Of a stretch of DNA of 64,000 bases, positions 1 to 8,553 are shown in pieces. A program made the position numbers and the translations under genes. The stretch spans positions 248,001 to 312,000 of the forward strand of contig NZ_CP108055.1 in NCBI RefSeq assembly GCF_036174265.1. Reading direction: 5' to 3'. Position 1 is the first letter of the stretch. Every line of letters starts with the position of its first letter. The stretch is from Streptomyces sp. NBC_00285. Its GTDB lineage: Bacteria > Actinomycetota > Actinomycetes > Streptomycetales > Streptomycetaceae. The notes below the pieces were generated by a model that saw only the letters and a list, made by a program, of their open reading frames with translations, searched no databases and had not been told where the DNA came from.

Positions 1-1011
1 GAGATTCCGGGCACGGGCGAAGCGCCGGACGGTGGAGTGGTCCAGCCGTAGCTGGCGGCTGATCGCGGTCAGGGACTTGCCCTCGGACATCAGATGCTGC
101 ACCGCTGTGTACCGCTCGGTGGTGCGGGCCACCAGCCGCCTCGGGCGCCCGAGGACGTCCCGGGTGCCGTCCGGCGGGACGAACGGCATCCCTTCCGGCG
201 GTGGCTCCGCCGTCCCTTTGAAAGCCGTGGCGGACTCCGTGACGGCCGGGGGTGTCGTGAACGCCGTACGGATGCACTGGTGATGGGCACCGACCGTCTT
301 CTCCACCGCTTCGGCGAGGTTGCGCAGCAGGTGCCAGGCGTCCGCCACCTGCCGGGCCTGCGGAGCCCCGCTCCGGGAACCTTCGGCGTAGGCGCCGGCC
401 CGGTCACGGCAGATCACCTCGACTTCCGGATGGCCGCGCAGCCAGTCGGCGAGCGGCTCGGCGTCCCGGCCCGGCAGCACATCGACCGGACGCCGTTCTT
501 CCAGGTCCACCAGGATTGTGGCGTACGAGTCGCCCTTGCATAGCGCGAAGTCGTCGACCCCGCGGACGCGCACGCTGACGAGCGGTAACTTCGGTAACCC
601 GCGGAGGAGTTCCAGGAGCTTGTCCTTGGCGACGCGGATGCTCAGCGCGGCCGCGAGCCGTGCCCCGGGCCGGCCCGCCAGTGACGCGGCGATCGACGTG
701 AGCAGCGTGCGCAGCAGCGGCGTGTACCGGGCATGCGGGCTGGTCAGACCCTCGATCTGCTCGGCGAACGTCACCGCCGGGCACTGCGGATTGAGGCACT
801 TGAACCGTCGCACCACGAGTTCGACCATGGCCGAGGCTCCGCCGATGGGCGCGTCAGCAAGCCGGCGCGCGTACCGGCCGTGCACACGCCACGACACCAC
901 CCCGCACCTTGCCGTGGCCACGCCCGCCACCGTGATCCGTGCCGCCCCCACCACGAAGCCGACCACCGTGAAAACGACCGAGGAAGTTCTTACGAGAAGC
1001 TGACGCGCCAC
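1..1011 (-). CDS. ISL3-family transposase, 3' end outside the window
   Basis: The minus-strand frame is open to base 1, so the C-terminus lies outside the window. The protein aligns by eye with the complete ISL3 transposase at 8553-10127: the [12 protein letters not shown] segment of the N-terminal domain, the [12 protein letters not shown] cysteine motif, then [16 protein letters not shown] and [14 protein letters not shown] of the DDE region, followed by a helix-turn-helix. The usual first CPxC pair seems shortened to a single RCG. The start is chosen at GTG 1011 because the N-terminal domain is recognisable upstream of the first ATG (828). It is a different ISL3 lineage from the 8.5 kb copy. 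Confident as a transposase; functionality unknown. Confidence 0.75.
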   Translation of the reverse strand, partial: MARQLLVRTSSVVFTVVGFVVGAARITVAGVATARCGVVSWRVHGRYARRLADAPIGGASAMVELVVRRFKCLNPQCPAVTFAEQIEGLTSPHARYTPLLRTLLTSIAASLAGRPGARLAAALSIRVAKDKLLELLRGLPKLPLVSVRVRGVDDFALCKGDSYATILVDLEERRPVDVLPGRDAEPLADWLRGHPEVEVICRDRAGAYAEGSRSGAPQARQVADAWHLLRNLAEAVEKTVGAHHQCIRTAFTTPPAVTESATAFKGTAEPPPEGMPFVPPDGTRDVLGRPRRLVARTTERYTAVQHLMSEGKSLTAISRQLRLDHSTVRRFARARNL

Positions 1012-1100
1012 CGAAACACCACCGGACCACCCGTCCCACGGTCAACTCTGGCTCTGCACGTCACCGACCTGTGGTGGCGGCCAGGCATGAGGAGTCCGAC

Positions 1101-2327
1101 GTGAGCAGGCATTCCAGGCGCAGGTCGACGTCGCAGGTCCGTATGACCATCGCCGGAGCGGGCATCCTGGCCACGGCGGCCGTCGCCACCACGGTGGCCA
1201 TCGCCTCGGCGGGAGAAGCGCCCCGCGCACGCGATAGCGTGACGACGAAGAGCGCCAAGGCGGGAGCTGATCACGCCGTCTTCGTACAGGGCAACGAGCT
1301 CGCCGGAAACACCATCCACGTCTTCAAGCGCGGTGACGACGGCAAACTGACCCCCGGTGGCACCTACGCGACCGGCGGCAAGGGCGGGGACCAAGTCGAC
1401 GCCCCCACCGACTCCCTCGCCTCCCAGGGTTCACTCGTCTACGACCGGCGCTCGCATCTGCTGCTGGCGGTCAACGCGGGCAGTGGCACCGTGACCTCGT
1501 TCCGGGTCGAGGGGCAGAAACTGACGGACCGGCGGGTGGTGCGCTCGGGCGGGGACTTCCCCTCGTCCATCGCGGTGTCCGGCAACCTCGCCTACGTCAT
1601 GAACGCGGGCGGCGAGGGCAGCGTCCAGGGCTTTAAGATCACGGCCAACGGGATCGAACCGCTGGGCGGTTCGTATCGCTCCCTGGGGCTGAAGAACGAC
1701 AAGGTGCCCTTGTTCAGCAGCTCACCCGGCCAGGTCGTCTTCACTCCCCGGGGCCGTGAACTGGTCGTCACCACGAAGTCGGCCAACACCATCGAGGTGT
1801 TCCCGATGCGCGGTGACGGACGCCCCGCGCACCGGGCGAGGATCAACGCCTCGGCCGGCGGCGTGCCGTTCGCGATCACCTTCGACAAGGCGGGCCGGAT
1901 GCTGGTGGCCGAAGCGGAGAAATCGACGGTCAGTACGTACAAGGTGCTCGCCGACGGCCGCCTCAAGGTCGTCCAGAAGCCGCTGGCCAACGGGCAGAAC
2001 ACGCTGTGCTGGCTGGAACGCGCCGGTGACTTCTTCTACGGCGGCAACACCGGCAACTCGACCGTCACCGGCTACCGCACCAACCAGCACGGCAGGCTCG
2101 CGCTCACCAACGAGGTCGGTATCGCCACCCCGCCGTCAGCGATGTCCCAGGGCGTCATCGACCTGGCGGTGACGCAGGACGAGAAGTTCCTGTACGTACA
2201 GAACGGGACCTCCGGCACCATCGACGGCTTCCGTATCGGCAGGAACGGCTCCCTCACCAAGGTCACCACGGCCACCGGACTGCCCCCCTTCGCCGAGTCC
2301 GGCATGGAAGGAATAACCGCGGTCTAG
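1101..2327 (+). CDS. Secreted lactonase-family beta-propeller protein
   Basis: About 408 residues. An Arg-rich N-terminus and a hydrophobic stretch (TIAGAGILATAAVATTVAI) form a probable signal peptide. The rest consists of repeated segments such as FVQGNELAGNTIHVFKR, VYDRRSHLLLAVNAGSGTVTSF and IPFAITFDKAGRMLVAEA, as expected for the seven-bladed 6-phosphogluconolactonase-like (lactonase) fold. Members bind or hydrolyse lactones, but the substrate of exported forms is generally unknown. The start is GTG 1101, preceded by GGAG at a good distance; GTG 1071 in frame is possible but lacks a binding site. It stands alone between an ISL3 transposase and gene debris. Confidence 0.8.
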   Translation: MSRHSRRRSTSQVRMTIAGAGILATAAVATTVAIASAGEAPRARDSVTTKSAKAGADHAVFVQGNELAGNTIHVFKRGDDGKLTPGGTYATGGKGGDQVDAPTDSLASQGSLVYDRRSHLLLAVNAGSGTVTSFRVEGQKLTDRRVVRSGGDFPSSIAVSGNLAYVMNAGGEGSVQGFKITANGIEPLGGSYRSLGLKNDKVPLFSSSPGQVVFTPRGRELVVTTKSANTIEVFPMRGDGRPAHRARINASAGGVPFAITFDKAGRMLVAEAEKSTVSTYKVLADGRLKVVQKPLANGQNTLCWLERAGDFFYGGNTGNSTVTGYRTNQHGRLALTNEVGIATPPSAMSQGVIDLAVTQDEKFLYVQNGTSGTIDGFRIGRNGSLTKVTTATGLPPFAESGMEGITAV

Positions 2328-2796
2328 ACACGCCGCACCCCGGCCCAGCGCCCTGGACCCCCCTCCCGGGACATCCAATCCATTCGGTCGCAGCAGGAGT
2401 CATCGACGACGGTCACCGTGCGCCGATCCGCCGCTGAGGCGTGCAGGCCGAACGTTCCCTGCCCAATGAGATATCAACGGGGACTGGCGGGTGAACCCCG
2501 CCCGGACAATTCTGCGAACTAGGACGTGTCTCTCAACTTCGTTGAGGAATCAGGGGCTTCGCGGATGCTCGAAGACTCATGACGTGGCATTCATGAGCAC
2601 CCCGCACTGCTGCTTCCTGTGATCGGAAGACATTGAGGGCGATGCCGGACGGCGTCGCCCTCCTCGGTGTGCCTGCTGCATGAACCGCGCGCCCGACGCT
2701 GCCCGTTCCTTCCGGAGGCCGTGAGGCTCCGAGCACGCGCAGGCACGGTCTCTTCCCTTCACCGTTGCCAGGAGTGCCTCGTGCCCGTATCGCTTC
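2328..2796. other. Non-coding stretch with small hairpins
   Basis: No supported gene. Two short inverted repeats are visible: CTCAAC/GTTGAG around 2532-2546 and a perfect 7-bp pair CTCATGA/TCATGAG at 2576-2597 with an 8-base loop. They may be IS ends or a weak terminator, but nothing here decides between these. Confidence 0.4.
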
Positions 2797-3093
2797 CCCC
2801 TGCCCTCGCGACCGAGCGGCACCTGGCCGCGGCTGCGTGACCGGCTGCCTGCGATGGTCACGATCGACCCGGCCAAGGAACAGCGCCTGCACCGGGCACT
2901 GGACCCATTCTTCGAGGGCACCGTCACCGAACAAGTGGAGTACACCGCACCCTTGACCAGGCTGGATGCCCTGGATCTGGTGACGATGACACCGAGCGCA
3001 CGCCACGTGAGCCGTGCAGACCTGAACGATGACGGCCTCCTGCCCGATGAGGTCACCGTCTCCGTGCTGGTCACCGCCTACCAGCCGCGGTGA
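2797..3093 (+). pseudogene. C-terminal remnant of a putative RNA methyltransferase
   Basis: The reading frame gives RLRDRLPAMVTIDPAKEQRL, then LDPFFEG and MTPSARHVSRADL, ending VTVSVLVTAYQPR. This is the pattern seen at the C-terminus of actinobacterial 'putative RNA methyltransferase' (23S rRNA guanine methyltransferase-like) proteins, where V-DP-KE-RL and M-PSARH are conserved. The SAM-binding N-terminal two thirds are absent and no start with a binding site precedes the match, so I call it a deletion remnant. An ATG at 2854 could in theory start a 79-residue peptide. Confidence 0.5.
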
Positions 3094-3352
3094 CCACGAG
3101 CGGGCGCATACGCCTGCTGACCGACGAGCAGTAGGCGCGCCTGGCGCCCCGCCTTCCCCGCAACGCAGGGAAGGCAGGGCGCCCGTTCGCCGATCACCGC
3201 CGCATCATCGAAGGGATCATCTACCGGCACTGCACCGGAATCCCCTGGAGAGACCTACCGGCGAAGCGTCCGGGCCCTGGCAGACGGTGTGGAAGCGTCA
3301 TCGCCGGTGGGCAGCTGACGGACCTGGGACACGGTTCTGGCGCAGCTGAGGT
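3090..3352 (+). pseudogene. IS5-family transposase N-terminal remnant
   Basis: The translation contains LLTDEQ-stop-ARLAPRLP, GRPFADHRRIIEGIIYRHCT and GIPWRDLP, the N-terminal helix-turn-helix region of IS5-family transposases. An in-frame TAG replaces the usual Trp after DEQ. Two later frameshifts are needed to continue into PWQTVWKRHRRWAADG and TWDTVLAQLR. The catalytic DDE part is missing. GTG 3090 overlaps the stop of the preceding remnant. Confidence 0.75.
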
Positions 3353-3379
3353 CGGCCGAGTCGCATTGTCGGGCCCGTC

Positions 3380-4057
3380 CTATCCGTGTGTGGCGGTCCT
3401 TCCGAGCCATGGTCTCAGGCTCCCTTGCGCGACCCGCAATACCTGATCCGGGGGCAGCTCGTCAGCTTGTTCGATCACAATGAGACCCCAGTCCTTCCGC
3501 CGGACAGCGCCAAGTGTCACTGCACGCTCATGCCGCAGGTACGCCACCGCCGAAACGGCGTCGGCCACGGGAGGACTTACCTCGTAGCTGGCGAGTTTCC
3601 CGACGTACCAGTCCAGCCACTGCTCGCCTTCCCGCGTCGCCGCTCGAGACAATGCGGACTCGGCATTCCCGTCGAGAAAGACCATGACCGGCCCGACCCG
3701 TGCGAGAACCTCGGTGAGGCCGGTCATGAAGGCGTCGATCGTCTCTTCGCCGTGCCCCATGGCCAGCAGCGTCGGCACGAACGGCATCAGCGCGTCCGCG
3801 ATCACCACGTCATCGCCGCTCGCCACAACCGCATCGACGAACCTCGCCGTCGCCGCGATCAGTGTCCCCGGCTCCACTGTGCCTGTCGCCTTGAACTCCT
3901 CGGCCACCCCGGCGAACTGCGGCCGGGTCAAGATCTCCTCCTCGCGGAAGTGGTCCACCCGCAGTCCCATATCAGCCAGCCACTGAGACAGCCCGGCACA
4001 CAACGTCGACTTGCCCACACCGGGAGATGCCCCCCACACCGTGATCAGAACTGTCAT
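3380..4057 (-). CDS. P-loop NTPase/kinase-like protein
   Basis: About 225 residues starting at ATG 4057. The longer upstream reading frame has no family resemblance before MTVLITVW. A Walker A motif, GASPGVGKST, follows within the first 20 residues. Further hydrophobic strands VVIADALMP (Walker B-like, ending in Asp) and VMVFLDGN are present. The overall layout resembles small cytosolic nucleoside/phosphotransfer kinases, but the substrate cannot be assigned. It lies 38 bases downstream of an acetyltransferase gene on the same strand, so the two are probably co-transcribed. No membrane segments are visible. Confidence 0.7.
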   Translation of the reverse strand: MTVLITVWGASPGVGKSTLCAGLSQWLADMGLRVDHFREEEILTRPQFAGVAEEFKATGTVEPGTLIAATARFVDAVVASGDDVVIADALMPFVPTLLAMGHGEETIDAFMTGLTEVLARVGPVMVFLDGNAESALSRAATREGEQWLDWYVGKLASYEVSPPVADAVSAVAYLRHERAVTLGAVRRKDWGLIVIEQADELPPDQVLRVAQGSLRPWLGRTATHG

Positions 4058-4095
4058 GGGTGCCGAGCCTAGCCAGGGCGCCCGTTCGGGAGGTG

Positions 4096-4578
4096 TCAGA
4101 GCTGACGGAAGTAGACCGTGAGCGGGAGAGGAGTGCATCCGAGGGCCTCGTAGAGGGCTCGGGCCGGTGCGTGGAACTGGTCTCCCCCGGTGCCGATCTC
4201 GACGACCTCGGCGTCCAGGACCCGCATCTGGTCGAAGGCGTCCTCACACAGTGCGGTAGCCACGTGGTGGCGTCGATGCTCGGCCGAGACGGCGAGGATG
4301 GTGACCTCACCCTTCTTGCGGGCATGGTCGACGTTCCACGCCACGTAGCCCGCGATGGTGCCTTCGACTTCGGCGACGGCGATGTATGCGTGCCGATCGG
4401 GCGCGTGGAGTTCGGCAATCTGTTTGCGGTAGTCGTCGCGCCAGTTGCCGTGCTGAACAGTGAAAACGTCCTCGCCCATCAAGGGGCGGAAGGACTCCTC
4501 GTAGAACGGCCGGAAGGTGGCGATAGTGAGTTCGGTGAGTGGTGTCAGGTCCTGCTGGGTGAACGCGCGGATGAGCAT
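4096..4578 (-). CDS. GNAT-family N-acetyltransferase
   Basis: About 160 residues. The GNAT acetyl-CoA binding core is visible as VTILAVSAEHRRHHVATAL, a variant of the V-x(3)-RxxGxG/A motif, followed by VEIGTGGDQFHAPARALYEALG, the usual C-terminal strand-helix. The start ATG 4578 is preceded by GAGAGG about ten bases upstream; the longer frame to 4650 has no family similarity. It probably forms a two-gene unit with the ATPase gene at 3380-4057. Family members acetylate small amines or protein N-termini; the substrate here is not predictable. Confidence 0.75.
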   Translation of the reverse strand: MLIRAFTQQDLTPLTELTIATFRPFYEESFRPLMGEDVFTVQHGNWRDDYRKQIAELHAPDRHAYIAVAEVEGTIAGYVAWNVDHARKKGEVTILAVSAEHRRHHVATALCEDAFDQMRVLDAEVVEIGTGGDQFHAPARALYEALGCTPLPLTVYFRQL

Positions 4579-4744
4579 GGAAGTGGTGCCTCTCAGGCTG
4601 AGAGCTTGATACCCACGGAACAGGGCATCGGTCGGCCCGCGCCCGGCCACAGGATCGGCCGTGAGCCGGGCCCCTCAGTGACGTGTACGCCAAGCGTCAA
4701 AACACTCCATGCTCCGCATCGTAGCGCCCGGCCCGCATGTCGAA

Positions 4745-5000
4745 TGCTTCGATCACAGCCACTCGTTGACGGCTGCGATAAGGACGGTCACCTCGTAGCG
4801 CACTGCCCACCTGTCGTATCTCGTGGCCACGGCACGGTGCCTCGTGAACCGATATTCCGCACTCGACCGCGTGGCGCTCGCGGTAGTCGCCCGGGTCGAA
4901 CCGGCACCGGACCTGGTCGCGGACGGTGGAGCAGTGGCCGAGAAAGCCATGGTCGGTGATCCCGCGGCCCCGCCGTCCGTACGCGCGGCAACGATTGCGA
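4745..5000 (-). pseudogene. IS5-family transposase C-terminal remnant
   Basis: Two overlapping minus frames together give RFDPGDYRERHAVE and then FTRHRAVATRYDRWAVRYEV with TVLIAAVNEWL at the end. This matches the typical IS5 C-terminus (FDxxxYRxRNxVER, RAVATRYDK, then LASLLIWL). At least one frameshift separates the two parts and the upstream catalytic region is missing. Confidence 0.55.
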
Positions 5001-5146
5001 CGCCGCGCAACGACGAGAACAACACCTTCCGAAGCCGGGACAACTCCTCGTTCACGGCCACCGAATGTCAGAGGTGTTGCCAGGCCCACCCCCACCGGGG
5101 TGCTGGGCCGCTGGTGAGCTCAGCGGGCCGCTCATAGCGTCGGAGC

Positions 5147-6127
5147 ATGACGGATGCCACGAACGACCAACGAACGGGTACCACCAGGCGGACGGCGCTG
5201 CGCGGGCTGGGGCTCGCGGCGGGGGGCATGGCCCTGGCCGGCGGGCTCGGAGCCTCACCAGCGGTGGCGCAGCCACGTCGCGGGCCCACCACCTACGTCC
5301 TGGTGCACGGTACGCACAGCGCCGGCGCGTTCTGGATGCCGATCGCGCGGGAGCTGACGCTGCGCGGTCACCGCGTCGTCACGGTGGACCAGCCGCGCCA
5401 TGGTGCGCAGGCTTTCGTCCCGGAGTCGTATCAGCGCCAGGACCTGACAGCGATGGCGGTCGAGCCATCCCCACTGAAGGACCTCGGGCTGGACGACTAC
5501 GAGGCACGCGTCACGGACATCGTGCAGCGCGCGGCCCGTAACGGCCCGGTGGTGCTGGTCGGGCACAGCCTGGGGGGCGTATCGGTCAGCCGGGTCGCCA
5601 ACGCCGTCCCGCACCTGCTTCACCACATCTGCTACATGGCGGCCTTCTGCCCCAGCCGTGCCCTTCCCACAGCGGACGCCTGCACGGCGGCACCTGAGAA
5701 CGCAGCCGCCGTCAGCCCCGTCGAGCTGACGGTGGGTGACCCGGTCCGGCTGGGAGTGCTGCGGCTGAACTTCCGCACAGGCGACAGCCATGCACTGGCC
5801 CTCCTGAAAGAGATGATCTGCGCGGACTACCCCGACGCCGACTTCCGCCGGATCCTGGCCGGCATGCAGAGCGACGAGCCCATCGCCGCCTACGCGGGCC
5901 GAGCGGCCGGCCGGGCTGAGAGCTGGGGACGCATTCCCCGCACCTACCTGCGTTTCGGCAAAGACCGGACGATCGCCACCGCACTCCAGGACAGGATGAT
6001 CGCGGAGGCCGACACCTACACACCCGGCAACCCCTTCCGCGTACACAACTTTCCCCAGGCATCCCACATAGGCCCCCTCGACCCCACCACCATCACACAA
6101 GCCCTGCACACCCTCGCGGCGGCGTAG
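5147..6127 (+). CDS. Tat-exported alpha/beta hydrolase
   Basis: 326 residues. The N-terminus carries TRRTALRGLGLAAGG followed by a hydrophobic stretch and ASPAVAQ, a Tat-type signal peptide with a likely signal peptidase I site. The mature part starts with the YVLVHGTHSAGAFW oxyanion-hole region and contains GHSLGG, the nucleophile elbow (Ser at about residue 144); the late catalytic His is probably in QASHIGPL. It resembles secreted esterase/salicylate-esterase-like hydrolases of actinomycetes. The substrate is unknown. No obvious operon partners: an IS5 remnant lies upstream and IS debris downstream. Confidence 0.85.
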   Translation: MTDATNDQRTGTTRRTALRGLGLAAGGMALAGGLGASPAVAQPRRGPTTYVLVHGTHSAGAFWMPIARELTLRGHRVVTVDQPRHGAQAFVPESYQRQDLTAMAVEPSPLKDLGLDDYEARVTDIVQRAARNGPVVLVGHSLGGVSVSRVANAVPHLLHHICYMAAFCPSRALPTADACTAAPENAAAVSPVELTVGDPVRLGVLRLNFRTGDSHALALLKEMICADYPDADFRRILAGMQSDEPIAAYAGRAAGRAESWGRIPRTYLRFGKDRTIATALQDRMIAEADTYTPGNPFRVHNFPQASHIGPLDPTTITQALHTLAAA

Positions 6128-6391
6128 GCACAGCCCGTCCGACCCGGTCGCGCGGCGCAGGCGACCGCCTCGACCCGGTCTCCTGCCCGGCCTGCCACCG
6201 GGCAAGAAGCGGTTCCACAGCCACGCCCGTACCGCCCGGACACGACCAACAATTCCAAGGAGTGAGCAGCTCACGGAACCTGTACCAGACCCAAAGAGCT
6301 CGTAACACGATCTTGTTGAAGTGCCCTGGCCGGGCGTGACCGATGTGACGATTCCGCCGTTCGACATGATGTAAGCATTCAGCCGTGGATC

Positions 6392-6910
6392 GTGGACGAC
6401 GACTTGTGGGCGCTGATCCAGCCGCTGCTCCCGCCCTGGCCGCAGAAGTCGCCGGGGCCGGGGCCGCGGCCGGTGGCAGACCGGCTGTGTCTGCAGGGCA
6501 TCCTGTACGTCCTCTACAACGACATAGCCTCGCAACTTCTGCCGCTGGAGCTGGGGTTCGGCTCGGGCCAGACCTGCTGGCGGCGCCTGGAGCGGTGGCA
6601 GCAGGCCGGGGTCTTCGACCGACTGCACCGCAGTCTGCTCGCGGAGCTGAACGCCGCCGGCGAACTCGACTGGTCCCGCGCGCGTGTGGACGGCTCCCAC
6701 ATCCGCGCCAAACAAGGGGAGCCGACACCGGTCCGTCGCCGATCGGCCGGCGGAAGACAGGGAGCAAGCACCACCTGATCTGCGACGGACGCGGCACCCC
6801 ACTCAAGGCCATCACTACCGCGGCCAACGTCAACGACGTCACCCAGACCCTCGCCCTCGTCGACGGCATCCCGCCCGTCGCCGGACGGCCCGGCCGCCCG
6901 CACAGACGTT
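6392..6910 (+). pseudogene. IS5-family transposase, N-terminal part with frameshift
   Basis: The first frame reads DDDLWALIQPLLPPWP to WSRARVDGSHIRAKQG, the N-terminal half and first catalytic Asp (VDGSH) of an IS5-family transposase. A frameshift near 6720 moves the match into another frame: GPSPIGRRKTGSKHHLICDG with GTPLKAITTAANVNDV and LVDGIPPVAGRPGRP. The match stops at about 6910, where the sequence changes abruptly into an istB-like frame. The bases before it (6128-6391) hold no gene but may contain the element's left end near 6297. Confidence 0.8.
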
Positions 6911-7215
6911 TCCCCAAGCCCCGGCCCTGCCCGAGGAGCTCGACGAACTCATGCGCCGCATGCGCCTGCCCGACATGCCCAAAGCGGCCCCGGACGTCCT
7001 GGCCCCCGCCCGAGCCCAACGCTGGGACCCCGCCGAGGTGTTGCAGCTGCCGATATCCGAGGAGGTCACCGGCCGCGACGCCGCCACCCGGCGTCTTCGC
7101 CGCCACTCGGCGAACTTCCCCACCGGCAAGACCCTGGGCTCCTGGCGGGCCGAGGACTCCACCATCCCCGAACCCACCCAAGATTCCCTGATCACCCTGG
7201 AGTGGATCGGCCGCG
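6911..7215 (+). pseudogene. IS21 helper (IstB-like) internal remnant
   Basis: The frame reads ELDELMRRMRLPDMPKAAPD, VLAPARAQRWDPAEVL, EEVTGRDAATRRLRRHSANF and PTGKTLGSWRAED up to LEWIGRA. This is the N-terminal region of one IstB/ATP-binding protein lineage, ending before the Walker A motif. It is fused directly to IS5 sequence upstream and to an unrelated tail downstream. Confidence 0.65.
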
Positions 7216-7371
7216 CCAGCCCGCCTCAAGAAGCAGCACCAAGACGAAGTAGAGGCACTGCGGGAGGCCCTTGAGCAGGCGCACGGCGAGAATCTCGACC
7301 TCCGCCGCGAACTCGCCCGCCGCGGCGGAGACGCCCCACCGCCACAAGCCCGAGTCACCGGGCCCTGCTGA
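7216..7371 (+). pseudogene. C-terminal tail of a DUF6262-like transposon helper
   Basis: A different frame gives RLKKQHQDEVEALREALEQA and HGENLDLRRELARRG, ending at a TGA at 7369-7371. This coiled-coil tail is typical of the small helper protein (DUF6262/TnpC-like) encoded with Tn554-type integrases in actinomycetes. Assignment is from pattern memory only. Confidence 0.45.
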
Positions 7372-7395
7372 TGCCCTGCCAAGCACAATACGGCG

Positions 7396-8016
7396 TCATC
7401 CCTGGGCAGTCTCCGGATGGCCGTGGTGACGCTCCCATTCGGGAGCGAGGATCGACATCACGATGTCATCCACCCACACATCCTCATACAGCAGTGCGTC
7501 GCGTCGGACACCCTCCACGACGAACCCCGCCTTCTCATAGGCGCGTCGGGCACGCGGATTGAAGGCGAACACCCCAAGCGAGATCCGGTGCAGCCCGAGG
7601 CCCGCGAAGCCATAACCGACGATCAACCGCGCCGCTTCGCTCCCGAACCCCTGGCCTTGCCCGGCCTCAGCCAATGCGATCCGGAAGTTGCAGCTGTGAT
7701 TGCCGCTGTCCCACTCGTTGAGCACCGCCTCGCCCACGCAGGCGCCGGTCGCCCGCTCGACGACGGCCAGGTCCAGCCGGTCCGCTTGCTCGTGGCGGGT
7801 GCCATACCACGCACGCATCCGTTCCTCAGCGGCCTCGTCCCAAGGCTCGCGATCTGCCGGCCCATGGCTGCTGCCGGTCAGGCGGCCCACCTCCGGATCC
7901 TGGAGCAACGAGCGAAGCACGGGAGCGTCCTGGTCGAGGAGGAACGGGCGCAGGAGCACCCTCTCCCCGACGAGCGTAGGTTTGACGGAAAAGTCCGCCT
8001 GCAAATGATCACTCAC
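7396..8016 (-). CDS. RimJ/RimL-type GNAT acetyltransferase
   Basis: About 206 residues from GTG 8016; the frame extends to GTG 8070, but family members normally begin just before the LVGERVLLRPF segment. Motifs seen are LAEAGQGQGFGSEAARLIVG (acetyl-CoA binding) and LGLHRISLGVFAFNPRARRA followed by YEKAGFVVEGVRRDALL, the RimJ/RimL signature. It likely acetylates a protein N-terminus or a small amine such as an antibiotic. It is convergent with IS debris and has no obvious operon partner. Confidence 0.8.
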   Translation of the reverse strand: MSDHLQADFSVKPTLVGERVLLRPFLLDQDAPVLRSLLQDPEVGRLTGSSHGPADREPWDEAAEERMRAWYGTRHEQADRLDLAVVERATGACVGEAVLNEWDSGNHSCNFRIALAEAGQGQGFGSEAARLIVGYGFAGLGLHRISLGVFAFNPRARRAYEKAGFVVEGVRRDALLYEDVWVDDIVMSILAPEWERHHGHPETAQG

Positions 8017-8129
8017 GAAGCAATTCTCAACGCTGCTGGATGTCTCAGCAATCGAGTTCCTCCGTACCACCTCACATCGATCGAAAGAACGTCATGGCCA
8101 GTCACATCGAGCGGTATCAGCAACAAACC

Positions 8130-8494
8130 CAGCGATAACACCCGGGCCCAGAAGAGCCGCGTTGACCTTCGCGTCGACGAACGAGAGGGTGGCCAGGTCT
8201 TTGACCTTGCGCGGGTCGGGTTCGGGCTGGAAGGAAGAAGTCGTAGTCGTCCACCGTCTTGTGGTGTGGCAGCTTCGACAGCCGCAGGCCCTGCCGGAAA
8301 CGCCGGTCATCGCGGACCGCAAGGTCTTCGGCCAGGGCCAGGTCAAGGAAGTCGAGGTGGCCGAGCTTGCCCTCCTCGGCCCGCTCGGCGTACTGGTTCA
8401 GGCTCTCGGCCAGGTGGGGCAGGCCGAGCTTGGCGGCCGTGCTGCGGATACGGGCGGTGACCAGCTGACTCAACGGGCTCCCCTCGTCGTCCAC
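8130..8494 (-). pseudogene. IS21 helper IstB, truncated and frameshifted
   Basis: The minus frame from GTG 8494 gives TARIRSTAAKLGLPHLAESL and LDFLDLALAEDLAVRDDRRF, then RQGLRLSKLPHHKTVDDYDF, the classic IstB N-terminus. A frameshift follows, and the second frame continues FQPEPDPRKVKDLATLSFVD to NAALLGPG. The match ends inside the Walker A motif (GPG without VGKT). It is about 20 bases from the left end of the ISL3 element. Confidence 0.8.
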
Positions 8495-8515
8495 TTCGCA
8501 GTGGTGTTACTTCTC

Positions 8516-8553
8516 GGCTCTGGCAGCGATCACGGGGAGCCCTCACGGTCGGT
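8516..8553 (+). repeat. Left terminal inverted repeat of the ISL3 element
   Basis: Begins GGCTCTGGCAGCGATCACGG and matches the reverse complement of 10252-10289 at 37 of 38 positions. Confidence 0.9.

Noticed and set aside
5255..6802. Minus-strand open frame of 515 codons
   Set aside because: Covers the alpha/beta hydrolase in antisense and runs through IS5 sequence; no protein family visible.
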